DNA from: Candidatus Omnitrophota bacterium
Lineage (GTDB): Bacteria; Hinthialibacterota; Hinthialibacteria; Hinthialibacterales; Hinthialibacteraceae
Assembly: GCA_016934335.1 (NCBI GenBank)
Contig: JAFGTC010000305.1
Location: 1 to 64,000 of the forward strand
Direction of reading: 5' to 3'
Length of the DNA: 64,000 nt
Position 1 is the first letter of the stretch. The number at the start of each line of letters is the position of its first letter. The notes under the pieces were generated by a model. The model did not search any database and had not been told where the DNA came from. It saw only the letters and a list, made by a program, of their open reading frames with translations. Shown here piece after piece: positions 26,647-36,290 of this stretch. The position numbers and the translations under genes were made by a program.

Positions 26647-27768
26647 TTAATCGAGACGCTTCCGGAATTTTATGACCGAAATTGAAAACAATAAAAGAGC
26701 CATGGCGGATAGAGGGAAAACCGATTGGAATAGATTCTGAAACTGCGCGCCGCGCAGAACAATCCCCCGAAGTATGTCAATAAAATAGGTTAGAGGCAGT
26801 AGATAACTGAGCCCATAAAAAAAACCGGGCATGGTTTCGCGGGGGTAGATAAAACCCGAGAAGAAAATTGACGGCAGCAGAGTCGCGATGGCCATCTGGG
26901 TGGCCTGGATTTGATTGGCGGCCGCCGTGCTGATTAAAAGGCCGATGCCGATGACGGCGAACGCGAAAATGCTGGACAACGCGAATAGCAGGATGACGCT
27001 TCCCTGTATTTGAATATTGAACATGCAGCACATGATCATAATCAAAATCACCATCTCAAAAAATGCGAGCACGACATAAGGAATCAGTTTGCCCAGCAAT
27101 AGAGCAAATCTTGTGGCGGGGCTGACCATGAGTTGTTCGAGCGTTCCTATTTCCCTCTCGCGGACGATCGCGAATGCAACCAGCATGGTCAGCGAAAGTT
27201 GAAGGGCTACGCCGATGATGCCGGGGACAAAGAAATCGGGCGATAAAAGATCGGGATTAAAAAGAACGCGAGGTCGAATATCGATCGGGAGGGCGCTGTT
27301 CGGTGAATTTGTTATTTCTGTGAAGCGGGTCAGGGCGGACTGCAGGCCGATGCTCTTGGCGGTCGACATGGCCTGCAGGGCGATGGTGTTGTTGCTGCCG
27401 TCCACCAAGACTTCCAAGGGCGCGCTTTCACCCAATTTTCGTTTATCCGTGTAATCGGGTGGAATTGCAATGCCGACGACCGCTCGTCCCTCGATCAACG
27501 TTCGGATCAATTCAACGTGAGATGATACATAGTTTTGAATTCTAAAAACTCCCGTATTTTCAAACATCATCGTAATTTCGCGGCTGGCCTGGCGGCCGTC
27601 TTGATCATAGACGACCGTCGAAAGGTTTCGCACGTCGGTGTCGATGGCGAATCCAAACGCAATAACCTGAACGATCGGAGGAAGCATGGCAAACACGATC
27701 GTGTAGGGATCGCGTGCCATATGAAGGAATTCTTTATAGAGAATGGCGGAAACGCCGTACGCTCTCAT
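26647..27768 (-). CDS. ABC-2 type transporter permease (YbhR/YhhJ-like)
   Basis: 'ILYKEFLHMARDPYTIVFAMLPPIVQVIAFGFAIDTDVRNLSTVVYDQD', 'REREIGTLEQLMVSPATRFALLLGKLIPY', C-terminal TM bundle. Confidence 0.92.
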   Translation of the reverse strand: MRAYGVSAILYKEFLHMARDPYTIVFAMLPPIVQVIAFGFAIDTDVRNLSTVVYDQDGRQASREITMMFENTGVFRIQNYVSSHVELIRTLIEGRAVVGIAIPPDYTDKRKLGESAPLEVLVDGSNNTIALQAMSTAKSIGLQSALTRFTEITNSPNSALPIDIRPRVLFNPDLLSPDFFVPGIIGVALQLSLTMLVAFAIVREREIGTLEQLMVSPATRFALLLGKLIPYVVLAFFEMVILIMIMCCMFNIQIQGSVILLFALSSIFAFAVIGIGLLISTAAANQIQATQMAIATLLPSIFFSGFIYPRETMPGFFYGLSYLLPLTYFIDILRGIVLRGAQFQNLFQSVFPLSAMALLLFSISVIKFRKRLD

Positions 27769-28109
27769 GCCGTTATTCCTTTTTTACTGAATCGTCATCG
27801 CATCTTTCAAGGCAATGTATTTTCCGGCTCTGGAGTCAAAAGCAGAAGCGCATCTCAGGATACGCTGCGCATCTGTCGATTCCGGGCCGGCGCACTCCAT
27901 ATCGCCTTTCCAGGTAATAAAAGTCGGCGTCGACGCATTGTATGATAAGCGCTTTCATTTGTTAATGGCCGATATAAACGGCCGCAATAGCGCCTGGATT
28001 CAATCCGATGTATAAAATGCATGACAAGTAAACTTTATACCACGATTCAATTATCATGCATCTGTTGTTTCGGGAATAATTCACATCAGTCAAACTGCGG
28101 AGAATACCG

Positions 28110-28988
28110 ATGTTTTTATGGATTTCATGGTGCTGTCTCACTTATTCTTGTTTATCTCAAATTCCGCATGTTAATCCTGGAACGGGTTTGGAAGAAATCA
28201 CGGTTGAACTCGATATCCCTGAAAATGCGATAGAATTGCAGATGATTAGGATTCCGGCGGGCGCCTTCCTGATGGGATCGCCGGTTGGAGAGCCGAGACG
28301 AAGCACTGACGAATTACAGCATTTCGTAAAACTGACGAAAGATTTTTATATCGGCAAATATGAAATCACTCAAGCGCACTATGAAGCCGTAACGGGAGAA
28401 AATCCGTCGTTTTTTCTGAATCAGCCGAATTACCCTGTGGAGCGTGTAAACTGGTATGACTGCGTCGAATTCTGCAACCGGCTCAGCGAAATCAAAGGCT
28501 ATAAGACCGTATATAACCTGGGCATCCTGTCAGCGGATTGGAGCGCCGATGGATTCCGTCTGCCGACGGAGGCGGAATGGGAATACGCCTGCCGATCCGG
28601 CGCACCAACGGCCTTTTATTGGGGCGAAGATTCCAACTATACAGAGATAGATCTCTATGCATGGTACGATCTGAATTCCAATGGGCGATTGCATGAGATC
28701 GGCCTCAAACGGCCCAATGCCTGGGGGCTTTTTGACATAAGCGGAAATGTTTGGGAGTGGTGTCACGATTGGTACGGTTTGTACGATGTTAACGATGCGA
28801 CTGATCCAAGAGGAATGGCCGCCGGTGACATCCGCGTCTGGCGGGGAGGGAATTGGGGCGATGAAGCGATGTACTGCCGATCCGCTTCCCGCGACGGCTG
28901 GAAGCCGCAGTCGGCGGATCAATATTTGGGATTTCGCATTGTGCGAACCGCCGAATCCGATTCGGGGATTATAAATTGGGAAGAGTAA
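28110..28988 (+). CDS. Formylglycine-generating-enzyme (SUMF1)-like domain protein
   Basis: 'MIRIPAGAFLMGSP', 'FYIGKYEITQAHYEAVTGENPS', 'RLPTEAEWEYACRSG', 'NVWEWCHDWYG', 'WRGGNW...YCRSASRDG...LGFRIVR'. Confidence 0.92.
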   Translation: MFLWISWCCLTYSCLSQIPHVNPGTGLEEITVELDIPENAIELQMIRIPAGAFLMGSPVGEPRRSTDELQHFVKLTKDFYIGKYEITQAHYEAVTGENPSFFLNQPNYPVERVNWYDCVEFCNRLSEIKGYKTVYNLGILSADWSADGFRLPTEAEWEYACRSGAPTAFYWGEDSNYTEIDLYAWYDLNSNGRLHEIGLKRPNAWGLFDISGNVWEWCHDWYGLYDVNDATDPRGMAAGDIRVWRGGNWGDEAMYCRSASRDGWKPQSADQYLGFRIVRTAESDSGIINWEE

Positions 28989-28999
28989 TTCCTCAGTTT

Positions 29000-30553
29000 T
29001 TAAAATGAAGAATTATCATGAATGGCGGTGATTGGAGAGAGTTTGGCCGTGATGGCGTCTCCCGATCCATGCAATGTGCGCTGGAAAGCATTTCGGACCG
29101 GCCAGTCTGTTCCGTTGCTGCTTCCTGCAACAATCATGTTGTCGTCCGGCGCCACGCATCCGGCCCGTCCGGCGTCCGCCCCGCGTCCCCCTAGGAAGGT
29201 GCTGTAGAGAATCTGATCGAGATTCGGGCTGAGTTTGACGATCACCGCATCGTCTTGTGAATTTTTTTTCGGTTGAAAAGCATCATTGGAAACGGGAAAG
29301 TCGGCTGAAGCAGTTTGTCCGAACAACGCCAGATTTCCTTGGGAGTCGAAGCGAATTCCATCGGGATTATCAGAAGCGCGGCCGCCGAGCAAAGTCCCCG
29401 CCAGCAATGATCCGGTGGGCGACAGTTTGACAATTCCCCAATCCACATTTCCGCCAAAAGTCCGCTGGATCGCTCCCGCCGTTGTTGGGAATTTCGCGCT
29501 GAAGGCGCACGTCGTCGAATAACAGTTTCCTTGTTTATCAACCGCGAGATTGTGAGTATTCAGCCAATTGTCGCCTTCATCTCCAATATACGTTCCGTAA
29601 ATGAGGCCGGAGCCGTCAGGCTTCAGTTTAGCGATATACCAATCCACGCCGCCGTTGTGCGTGCGGTCGTGAGCGCCTGGCGTGGTCGGGATGTCCGTCG
29701 ATCGAGTTTGGAGTCCGACGTAGACATACCCTTCCTCATCGACGTCGATCGAGGCTTCGATCGAATCGTAGTCCGAGCCTCCCAAGTAGGTCGCCCAGAG
29801 GACGCGGGTTCCGTCGGATGCGATTTTGGCGACTCCGCAGTTCGCTCCGCCCATGGGATTGGGTTGAAAAGCATGAGCGTTCCATTCCGGCGCCATCCAT
29901 GTATTCCAGTGGTTGGGATCGTTCTCATCGGGGCGTACGCCCCAGGTGACGTAGATATCGTCGTTCTTATCCAAAGCCAAATCGCGGTGCAGATGATCGA
30001 TGCCAAAAAAACTACCCCAAAGCAGGTTGGCGCCGTCGGGCGAGAGTTTGCAGATATAAGCGTTTTGGGCGGTATTGTGAGGATTTCCTGGATCGCCGCC
30101 GCCGCAGCCTTTGAACTGTTTCTGGTAAACGTCATCAGTAACGAGCGATCCCGGCGCGCCGCGGCCGTGCACTACGACATCGCCTTTGCCGTCGATTTCC
30201 AAACCGTACGCTTCTTCGGAATTCGGCCCTCCGATCAGCGTGGACCAGACCAATTCACCGTCGGGGCTGAATTTGACGACAAAAATGTCCGAGTTATATC
30301 CCCATCGCGTCTCGCCGGCGCTGACGTCGAGTTTTTCAATGAAGGCGCCAGGCGTTGTGGGGAAATCGGGCGAACGCGTCGTTCCCGCGGCGTAGATAAA
30401 ACCTTCTCTATCCGCTTCAATATCGCGAATGACTTCGCCGACGCCGCCGCCGAGAAAGGTTGAGAATGTTAATTCGTAGGATTGGCTGTGAGAGTCCATG
30501 CAAAAAAGCATTGAAAAACAAAACATAATACCCAATATCAAATTTATCTTCAT
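29000..30553 (-). CDS. SBBP-repeat (beta-propeller) secreted protein
   Basis: Repeated units such as 'STFLGGGVGEVIRDIEADREGFIYAAGTTRSPDFPTTPGAF', 'ATYLGGSDYDSIEASIDVDEEGYVYVGLQTRSTDIPTTPGAH', 'STFLGGRGADAGRAGCVAPDDNMIVAGSSNGTDWPV'. Confidence 0.85.
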   Translation of the reverse strand: MKINLILGIMFCFSMLFCMDSHSQSYELTFSTFLGGGVGEVIRDIEADREGFIYAAGTTRSPDFPTTPGAFIEKLDVSAGETRWGYNSDIFVVKFSPDGELVWSTLIGGPNSEEAYGLEIDGKGDVVVHGRGAPGSLVTDDVYQKQFKGCGGGDPGNPHNTAQNAYICKLSPDGANLLWGSFFGIDHLHRDLALDKNDDIYVTWGVRPDENDPNHWNTWMAPEWNAHAFQPNPMGGANCGVAKIASDGTRVLWATYLGGSDYDSIEASIDVDEEGYVYVGLQTRSTDIPTTPGAHDRTHNGGVDWYIAKLKPDGSGLIYGTYIGDEGDNWLNTHNLAVDKQGNCYSTTCAFSAKFPTTAGAIQRTFGGNVDWGIVKLSPTGSLLAGTLLGGRASDNPDGIRFDSQGNLALFGQTASADFPVSNDAFQPKKNSQDDAVIVKLSPNLDQILYSTFLGGRGADAGRAGCVAPDDNMIVAGSSNGTDWPVRNAFQRTLHGSGDAITAKLSPITAIHDNSSF

Positions 30554-30555
30554 GA

Positions 30556-31497
30556 TTATTTTTCTCCTGAATCTACATGAAAATCGCGGCATTCTTGTTC
30601 CAAATCCGTATACAACATAATCAATTCGTCCGCCATGCGCCGGTTATACGCATCCCACTGGAATCCCGGCCTGCGCATGAACTCGGATCGAATTACGCCT
30701 CGCTTCACCAGCAGGCGTTTGAAGAAAGCGATGGATAAAGTGATTTCTTGATTGGTGAACGATAGCACGGGAAGCAGTCGATAAAATAGTTGTTTGGCTT
30801 GCTCCCGCTGATTTTGATGGTGCAAATTCCAGATGGTTTTGTACACTCTCACCATCGAACCTTCCGGCAGGAGCGCATCCACGCCGCGATCCATGGCTTC
30901 GATCATTTGTTGTATCGCCCAGCCGCCGCAGATAAAGAAATCCTCGCCCAACGCATTTCGTAGGGTTGAGTATTTGGGACCGGCCGGGATGGTTTCGATT
31001 TTTACGCCGCTGAAAGTGGGAAGATTGGATTTCAATGCGTCGAAAATTTCAACGGAGAGGCCGTCGTCATGCCAGCGAAGATCCTGGATGATCAAGGGAA
31101 GGGGCGAATGCTGCGCAATGGTTTGGAAATAGGAGAGTATGGAATGGGGCGTTCCATACAACCGGTCCGGTACAGCGACTAAATAGGCGTCGGCTTTGAT
31201 CTGACTCGCTAAATCGGCAAATGCTATGCATGTCTGAGCGTCTTGCGCCGAAGCGCCCAAAATGAAAGATGCTCTTCCTTTGACGGCATTGCGGACAAAA
31301 CGGCAGATTTTCTCGCGCTCATCGCGCTTTAGATAATCAACTTCGCCGGCGACCGCCGGGGCTAAAAATCCATTGACGCCCTTGTCGACAGCGTCATCGA
31401 TGAGTCGCTTATAACTATCCCAGTCGATTTCCCCTGTTACATGAAATGGAGTCTGCAATACAGCAATAATTCCTTCAGGCAGACCGTGCGGGATCAT
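30556..31497 (-). CDS. Dihydrodipicolinate synthase/N-acetylneuraminate lyase (DapA) superfamily protein
   Basis: 'GIIAVLQTPFHVTGEIDWDSYKRLIDDAVDKGVNGFLAPAVAGEVDYL'; Schiff-base Lys region 'FSGVKIE'. Start overlaps the upstream stop (ATGA). Confidence 0.85.
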   Translation of the reverse strand: MIPHGLPEGIIAVLQTPFHVTGEIDWDSYKRLIDDAVDKGVNGFLAPAVAGEVDYLKRDEREKICRFVRNAVKGRASFILGASAQDAQTCIAFADLASQIKADAYLVAVPDRLYGTPHSILSYFQTIAQHSPLPLIIQDLRWHDDGLSVEIFDALKSNLPTFSGVKIETIPAGPKYSTLRNALGEDFFICGGWAIQQMIEAMDRGVDALLPEGSMVRVYKTIWNLHHQNQREQAKQLFYRLLPVLSFTNQEITLSIAFFKRLLVKRGVIRSEFMRRPGFQWDAYNRRMADELIMLYTDLEQECRDFHVDSGEK

Positions 31498-32579
31498 GGC
31501 GCCGGATCCCAAATCGTGAAGGCAATGTACCGTTCCTGATGATCTCGGTCGTTAAAATAGTAAACCGTCACGCATTTTCCGTCAGAACGTTGAACGGTTC
31601 GAGGGTAGCCCAGATCCCAGCCGCCGCCGTCGCTTCTCAGGATGATTTCCTCGCCCCAGGTTTTGCCTTGATCGCGGCTGATGACGGCGCGGATTCCATA
31701 GGGTTTTTCTCGATATCCGTATGTGAGTACTATTCGGTTATCCTTGAGAAAGATCATGTGCGGCGGATTGCCGTGATTGTTGATGGTCGGCTGCTTTAGT
31801 AAATACCAATCGCGGCCGTTGTCGGGAGATAAATAGCCTTCGATCCACCATATCCGTTCTCCCTCGATCTCGCCGCGCCGCCGGATGATGGAGAGGAGGC
31901 TGTTTTCATTTATCCGCAAGGTCGAAGGCATGATTGAATAGCCTCCCTTGCCGGGCTGCTCGCCGATCCAGCCAATATGCTCCCATGTAAGGCCGCCGTC
32001 CTGCGTGCGGATGCAGCAGGGCCAGCCTTCTCCTCCCCCGTCTTTTTCCGTTGCGAGAAAAGCCATGAGGTCGCGCTTGCCGTTGACGATATAATCCGTT
32101 CGAGCGAGAAGCCCCTTCCGACCGAAATCGGGCAGTAGAAAGGGGCCGCTCCAAGTTCGGCATCGATCATACGAATAATAAAAGCGGTTATTGCGAAATC
32201 GGGCGGCGAAATGCGGGTGAGTGAAATCTATTTTTTCCTGTAATTGCGAGGCGGGACGTTCTCCGCCGTCCTGTTGAATATAGGATGGAATTTCAATAGT
32301 CCACGTCTCTCCGCCGTCGAGGCTTCGAGCCTGTCGAATCGTTCTCGGTCTGTCCGAATCGATGGGATGCCCGCCTTCGGGATTGTCTTTGTAATAGCCC
32401 AAAGTGAATCCAACTACGATTTCGTCGCCCCAAGACCAAATGCCGTTATTCGCCGGCCACCCTCCGAAGCGGCCTTCTTCAAAAAACACAATGCCATGTT
32501 TGTATGGATCGGGCGTCTCCTGCGAACTTGAGAGATTGGTCAGCAGCAATGCCGTTAAAAGAAAAATTGTCGGGCGCAT
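31494..32579 (-). CDS. Secreted BNR/Asp-box sialidase-like protein
   Basis: Asp boxes 'SLDGGETW', 'TQDGGLTW', 'SPDNGRDW', 'SRDQGKTW'; signal peptide at the MRPTIFLLTALLLTNLSSSQ start. Confidence 0.85.
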   Translation of the reverse strand: MRPTIFLLTALLLTNLSSSQETPDPYKHGIVFFEEGRFGGWPANNGIWSWGDEIVVGFTLGYYKDNPEGGHPIDSDRPRTIRQARSLDGGETWTIEIPSYIQQDGGERPASQLQEKIDFTHPHFAARFRNNRFYYSYDRCRTWSGPFLLPDFGRKGLLARTDYIVNGKRDLMAFLATEKDGGGEGWPCCIRTQDGGLTWEHIGWIGEQPGKGGYSIMPSTLRINENSLLSIIRRRGEIEGERIWWIEGYLSPDNGRDWYLLKQPTINNHGNPPHMIFLKDNRIVLTYGYREKPYGIRAVISRDQGKTWGEEIILRSDGGGWDLGYPRTVQRSDGKCVTVYYFNDRDHQERYIAFTIWDPAP

Positions 32580-32852
32580 CGATTTTAATCCTTTCTGGAT
32601 TGGATTATCAAAAAATGATAGGGATTTCAGCAAAAAGATGACAGAGTCTATTTGAAGATGGTCAAATTATCTCAAACCCGGGCGCTATGTCAACATGAAA
32701 TTGAAAGAGCGTATCGGCTTCCTCTTCGAACAGGTTCCATGATCCTAAACGTACGGTGGTTCTCTATGATACAATCAAGCGGTTGTTAACAGGATCGTCG
32801 GCTGCTTGAATGAATTTCCATGAGACGACAACATTCCATGAGGTTTTTATCT

Positions 32853-34157
32853 ATGAAGACAACATTGAATCGGAGATCATTTTTCTGCGTAAGCGCAATG
32901 TCTACCCTGGGAATCCAAACATCCAAAAGCGCAAGTTCCAGAGAGGAGCATGATAAAACCGTCCGTATCGGAATCATTGGAATGGGCGGCCGCGGCTGCA
33001 GTCTTTTGCGGATTCTTTTAGGCCTGGAAAACACACAGATCCCCGCGATTTGCGATATCAATCCGAAGCGCTTCGATTATGCCTTGAAATTATTTCAGGA
33101 TGCGGGGCATCCCAAGCCCGATCTCTATGACAAGAATGAATATGATTATGAAAATGTGATCAGCCGGGATGATTTGGATGCGGTCATCATAGCTACGCCG
33201 TGGAATTGGCACGCGAAAATGGCGGTTTCAGGCATGAAATCAGGAAAATATGTCGGCGTTGAAGTGCCCGCCGCTCAGTCGGTTGAAGAATGCTGGGAAT
33301 TGATCGATGCCTTCGAGGAGACCGGCGTTCCTTGCATGATGCTGGAAAATTGGAGTTTTCGGCGCGATAACCTGGCCGTACTGAATATGATTCGCGAGGG
33401 GCTGTTGGGGGAAACGGTTCATAGTCAATGTTCCTATTCTCACCACTGCATCACCTATTTCTTTGACAGTGAAGGCAAACCTCGCTGGCAGGGAGAGTTT
33501 CTTTTGCAATACAACCGCGATCAATATCCCACCCATGGCTTGGGCCCGGTTTTGAGTTGGTTGAACATTAACTGCGGGGATCGCTTCGATTCGCTGGTTT
33601 CGGTTTCAACGGATTCTTTCGGCGTCGAGCAATATTATCGGGAGCATTTTACAAAGGATGGCGCTGTAAAGCCTCCCCAGGTTCAACAGGGCGACATCGT
33701 TTCAACTTTAATCAAAACGAAGCTGGGCAAAACCATCTACATCACCAACGATATGCTTCTTCCGCGTCCTTATGACAACCGCTGGATGGTTCAGGGGACG
33801 AAAGGAATTTATTCCTTCGAACGAAACTCCATCTATCTCGAAGGGATGAGCCTTCAGTCGCACGAGTGGGAGGAATTCGCTCCATATCAAGAAAAATACG
33901 AGCATCGTTTTTGGAAAAATGCCCCGGCCGATGTCGAGCAGTTAGGGCACGGCGGCCCCGATTATATTGAATTAGCCGAATTTGTTCGCGCCGTTCGAAC
34001 CCAGAGCCCCACGCCGTTGGATCTCTATGATTCCGTTACTATGAGTTCGGTCGTCGCTTTGTCAGGACAATCCATTGCTCAAAAAAGCGCGCCCGTTCCG
34101 TGCCCCGATTTCACGCGCGGCAAATGGAAAACGAACAAGCCGCGCTTTGGAGTGTAA
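32853..34157 (+). CDS. Gfo/Idh/MocA family oxidoreductase, Tat-like signal
   Basis: 'MKTTLNRRSFFCVSAMSTLGIQ'; 'VRIGIIGMGGRGCSLL'; 'DDLDAVIIATPWNWHAKMAVSGMKSGKYVGVEVPAAQSVEE'. Confidence 0.92.
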   Translation: MKTTLNRRSFFCVSAMSTLGIQTSKSASSREEHDKTVRIGIIGMGGRGCSLLRILLGLENTQIPAICDINPKRFDYALKLFQDAGHPKPDLYDKNEYDYENVISRDDLDAVIIATPWNWHAKMAVSGMKSGKYVGVEVPAAQSVEECWELIDAFEETGVPCMMLENWSFRRDNLAVLNMIREGLLGETVHSQCSYSHHCITYFFDSEGKPRWQGEFLLQYNRDQYPTHGLGPVLSWLNINCGDRFDSLVSVSTDSFGVEQYYREHFTKDGAVKPPQVQQGDIVSTLIKTKLGKTIYITNDMLLPRPYDNRWMVQGTKGIYSFERNSIYLEGMSLQSHEWEEFAPYQEKYEHRFWKNAPADVEQLGHGGPDYIELAEFVRAVRTQSPTPLDLYDSVTMSSVVALSGQSIAQKSAPVPCPDFTRGKWKTNKPRFGV

Positions 34158-34204
34158 CGGTCATTAGGATAAAACGGCAAAGCGTCTTAAAATTTAATTG
34201 GAAT

Positions 34205-34242
34205 CGCAGTGGATCATTCGGGACGTCGGATGATCCACTGCG
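34205..34242. terminator. 13-bp perfect inverted repeat between convergent genes (putative bidirectional transcript end)
   Basis: CGCAGTGGATCAT / ATGATCCACTGCG with 12-nt loop, between gene ends at 34157 (+) and 34246 (-). Confidence 0.6.
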
Positions 34243-34245
34243 CTG

Positions 34246-36168
34246 TTAAAAATCTGTATCCGGCTCTTCGAGATCGAGTTCCTGAATCCAGGCGTTGCGA
34301 TAGAGCACTTCATGGCCTTCGCATTGAAGTTTGAGGCCGCCGGGGACGTCGGTAATGCCTTTTCCTCCCTGATTTCCACCGTCGATCCCCGAATTTGCTC
34401 CGCCCCAGACTTGTTGGATGCTATGGTTCGTATGCGCTTTGATCCCATTGAAATACATCGTCACCATGGCTTTTTCAACAAGATCTCCATCGTTGAATCG
34501 GGCGGCTCGGAATTGGATGTCATAGGCGTTCCATTTCCCAGTACCGCGATAGGCGTGATAGGGTCCGGCCGCTTCGTTGATCACGGCGGCCATTCCATGT
34601 TCGCCGCCGTCTCCATCGAGGATTTGGATTTCGTATCGATTTTGCAGATAGACTCCGCTGTTTCCTCCTTGGTGAGGAACCAGAAATTCGATATGCAGCC
34701 GAAAATCTCGATATTTCTTTTTAGTGACAATATCGGCTGCGCCGTACAAGCCTCCATCGGCGGCTGGATCGGAAGCGGCGACAACTTTGCCTGGATCGGC
34801 GGGATCATCCGTTATTTTCCATTTAATGGGCAGCGAGGAACTGAATCGCGGGCCTTCCCAGTAGGTCCATTTTTCATCCAGCAGCTCGCGGGTTCCGTCG
34901 ATTAAGATATCTGCGCCTTCCGGAGGATGCGCACCAACGCCGATTCTTTTCCTGTCATTGGTTTGGTTGATCCAGGATTCGAAGACGGTTCCGTCGTGCG
35001 TGGGAAGGCGGAAAATGTCGATGTCTCCGTCGCCTTCCAGATCGGCCGCCTGACCGTTGTAGATGCCGCCGTCCGTCAGTTGAATTGGGCGCCATGACTG
35101 TGCATCGCCTTGATTGAGAAACAGGATTGCAGGAAAGGGATCAACCTCGATTCCTTTGGCTCGATTCATATTCACGCCGGCAAGCGCGTCGTAATCGCCG
35201 TCGCCATCGAAATCGAATACCTGCAATGTATGGGCGGCGGCCAGATCTTTGTGCAGAACCGTTTCGCTCCAGTCGCCGGATTTTGGATCCTGGGATTTAT
35301 ACATCGAGACTGGGTATCCTTTGCGTTCGGAATGCGAAATGAAGACTTCGGCTTTCTGATCGTTGTCGATGTCTCGGCAGAAAACTTTCGTTGCGTTGCG
35401 CGACCAATCGCCGTCTTGAGTGTTCCATTTTTTGTCAATGATATGAACAGGCCATACGCTTTCTAAATTGCCGCCGGGGTTCTCCACCCAATAACCTGCC
35501 GCAGCGACATCCAGGTCTCCGTCTCCGTCGATGTCGCCGACATCCATGCCTTCGTGAAGGTTCTTAATCTGTATGCTCTGCACCTTCTTCCATTCCGTCG
35601 GCGAATCTTGTCGAAAGATCGTCATCATGTTTTGTACGAAAGTGATCGCGACAAGATCCAAGCGGCCGTCGCCGTTGAAATCCGCCGCATTGACGTCTTT
35701 TACGAAGGCGGGCGCTTGACCGATTCTGTGCGCCGTCCATGAAGGATTCTCATACCAGTAGATGGTTGTCGGGGCGCCGCCCTCATCCCACTCTCCAGGA
35801 TGAGCGAAAGCGAAAATGTCAATGTCGCCGTCGTTGTCGATGTCGCCGGCGTCCAGGTCGCCGCATGCAAACGTTTCGCCGTTGGGCGCCGTTTCGGCGA
35901 TGATATGGCGCTTCCAGTTTTTCTTATCGGCTTGCGTTTCGAGCCATCCCAGCCAGCCGCCGTGAGCGTTGTTGTTCTGCAGGGCGATGTCGAGCAGACC
36001 GTCGTTGTTGATATCGACAAGCGCGCGCGCCCACCACATCTCCGCTTGTTCGGAAATGGTCTGGATTTGGAAGGCAGGATCCGTTTCATGTTCGGCGGCC
36101 GACAACGGTTGACATTGCACAAAACACAAAACGAAAATCGCGGAAAAAATTCTTGTTGGGTATGTCAT
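34246..36168 (-). CDS. Secreted FG-GAP/VCBS-repeat protein fused to a C-terminal DUF1080 (3-keto-disaccharide hydrolase-like) domain
   Basis: Repeats 'DINNDGLLDIALQ', 'DIDNDGDIDIFAF', 'DFNGDGRLDLVAI', 'DIDGDGDLDVAAAGYW'; then 'YRDFRLHIEFLVPHQGGNSGVYLQNRYEIQILD' typical of DUF1080. Confidence 0.9.
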   Translation of the reverse strand: MTYPTRIFSAIFVLCFVQCQPLSAAEHETDPAFQIQTISEQAEMWWARALVDINNDGLLDIALQNNNAHGGWLGWLETQADKKNWKRHIIAETAPNGETFACGDLDAGDIDNDGDIDIFAFAHPGEWDEGGAPTTIYWYENPSWTAHRIGQAPAFVKDVNAADFNGDGRLDLVAITFVQNMMTIFRQDSPTEWKKVQSIQIKNLHEGMDVGDIDGDGDLDVAAAGYWVENPGGNLESVWPVHIIDKKWNTQDGDWSRNATKVFCRDIDNDQKAEVFISHSERKGYPVSMYKSQDPKSGDWSETVLHKDLAAAHTLQVFDFDGDGDYDALAGVNMNRAKGIEVDPFPAILFLNQGDAQSWRPIQLTDGGIYNGQAADLEGDGDIDIFRLPTHDGTVFESWINQTNDRKRIGVGAHPPEGADILIDGTRELLDEKWTYWEGPRFSSSLPIKWKITDDPADPGKVVAASDPAADGGLYGAADIVTKKKYRDFRLHIEFLVPHQGGNSGVYLQNRYEIQILDGDGGEHGMAAVINEAAGPYHAYRGTGKWNAYDIQFRAARFNDGDLVEKAMVTMYFNGIKAHTNHSIQQVWGGANSGIDGGNQGGKGITDVPGGLKLQCEGHEVLYRNAWIQELDLEEPDTDF

Positions 36169-36272
36169 GATTTCTCCCCTTTAAGCGTTTTTATCATGAA
36201 TCGATTGAAAACGAACTTTACGCGTTAACTTGCATCGTTCAATACATATAGAGAAATAACATCAGGTTGTCA

Positions 36273-36290
36273 ATGATGATGATGATGATG
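36273..36290. repeat. Simple (ATG)6 trinucleotide repeat followed by ATAATA
   Basis: Read directly: 'atgatgatgatgatgatgataataa' in the intergenic region upstream of the 36417 gene. Confidence 0.9.

Noticed and set aside
27769-28015. Possible remnant coding sequence just upstream of the ABC-2 permease (minus-strand frame reads ...PTFITWKGDMECAGPESTDAQRILRCASAFDSRAGKYIALKDAMTIQ-stop)
   Set aside because: Only ~55 codons open, preceded by in-frame stops, no recognisable family; competing frames are equally open. Could be rechecked by profile search.
29531-30463. 310-aa + strand ORF antisense to the SBBP-repeat gene
   Set aside because: Mirror of a repetitive CDS with clear SBBP repeats; sequence looks like a shadow frame with no family features.
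30556-32579. A canonical sialic acid utilisation operon (sialidase plus NanA)
   Set aside because: Coupling is suggestive, but the DapA-family protein lacks the usual Tyr region and no NanK/NanE/transport genes are nearby; retained only as an atypical pair.
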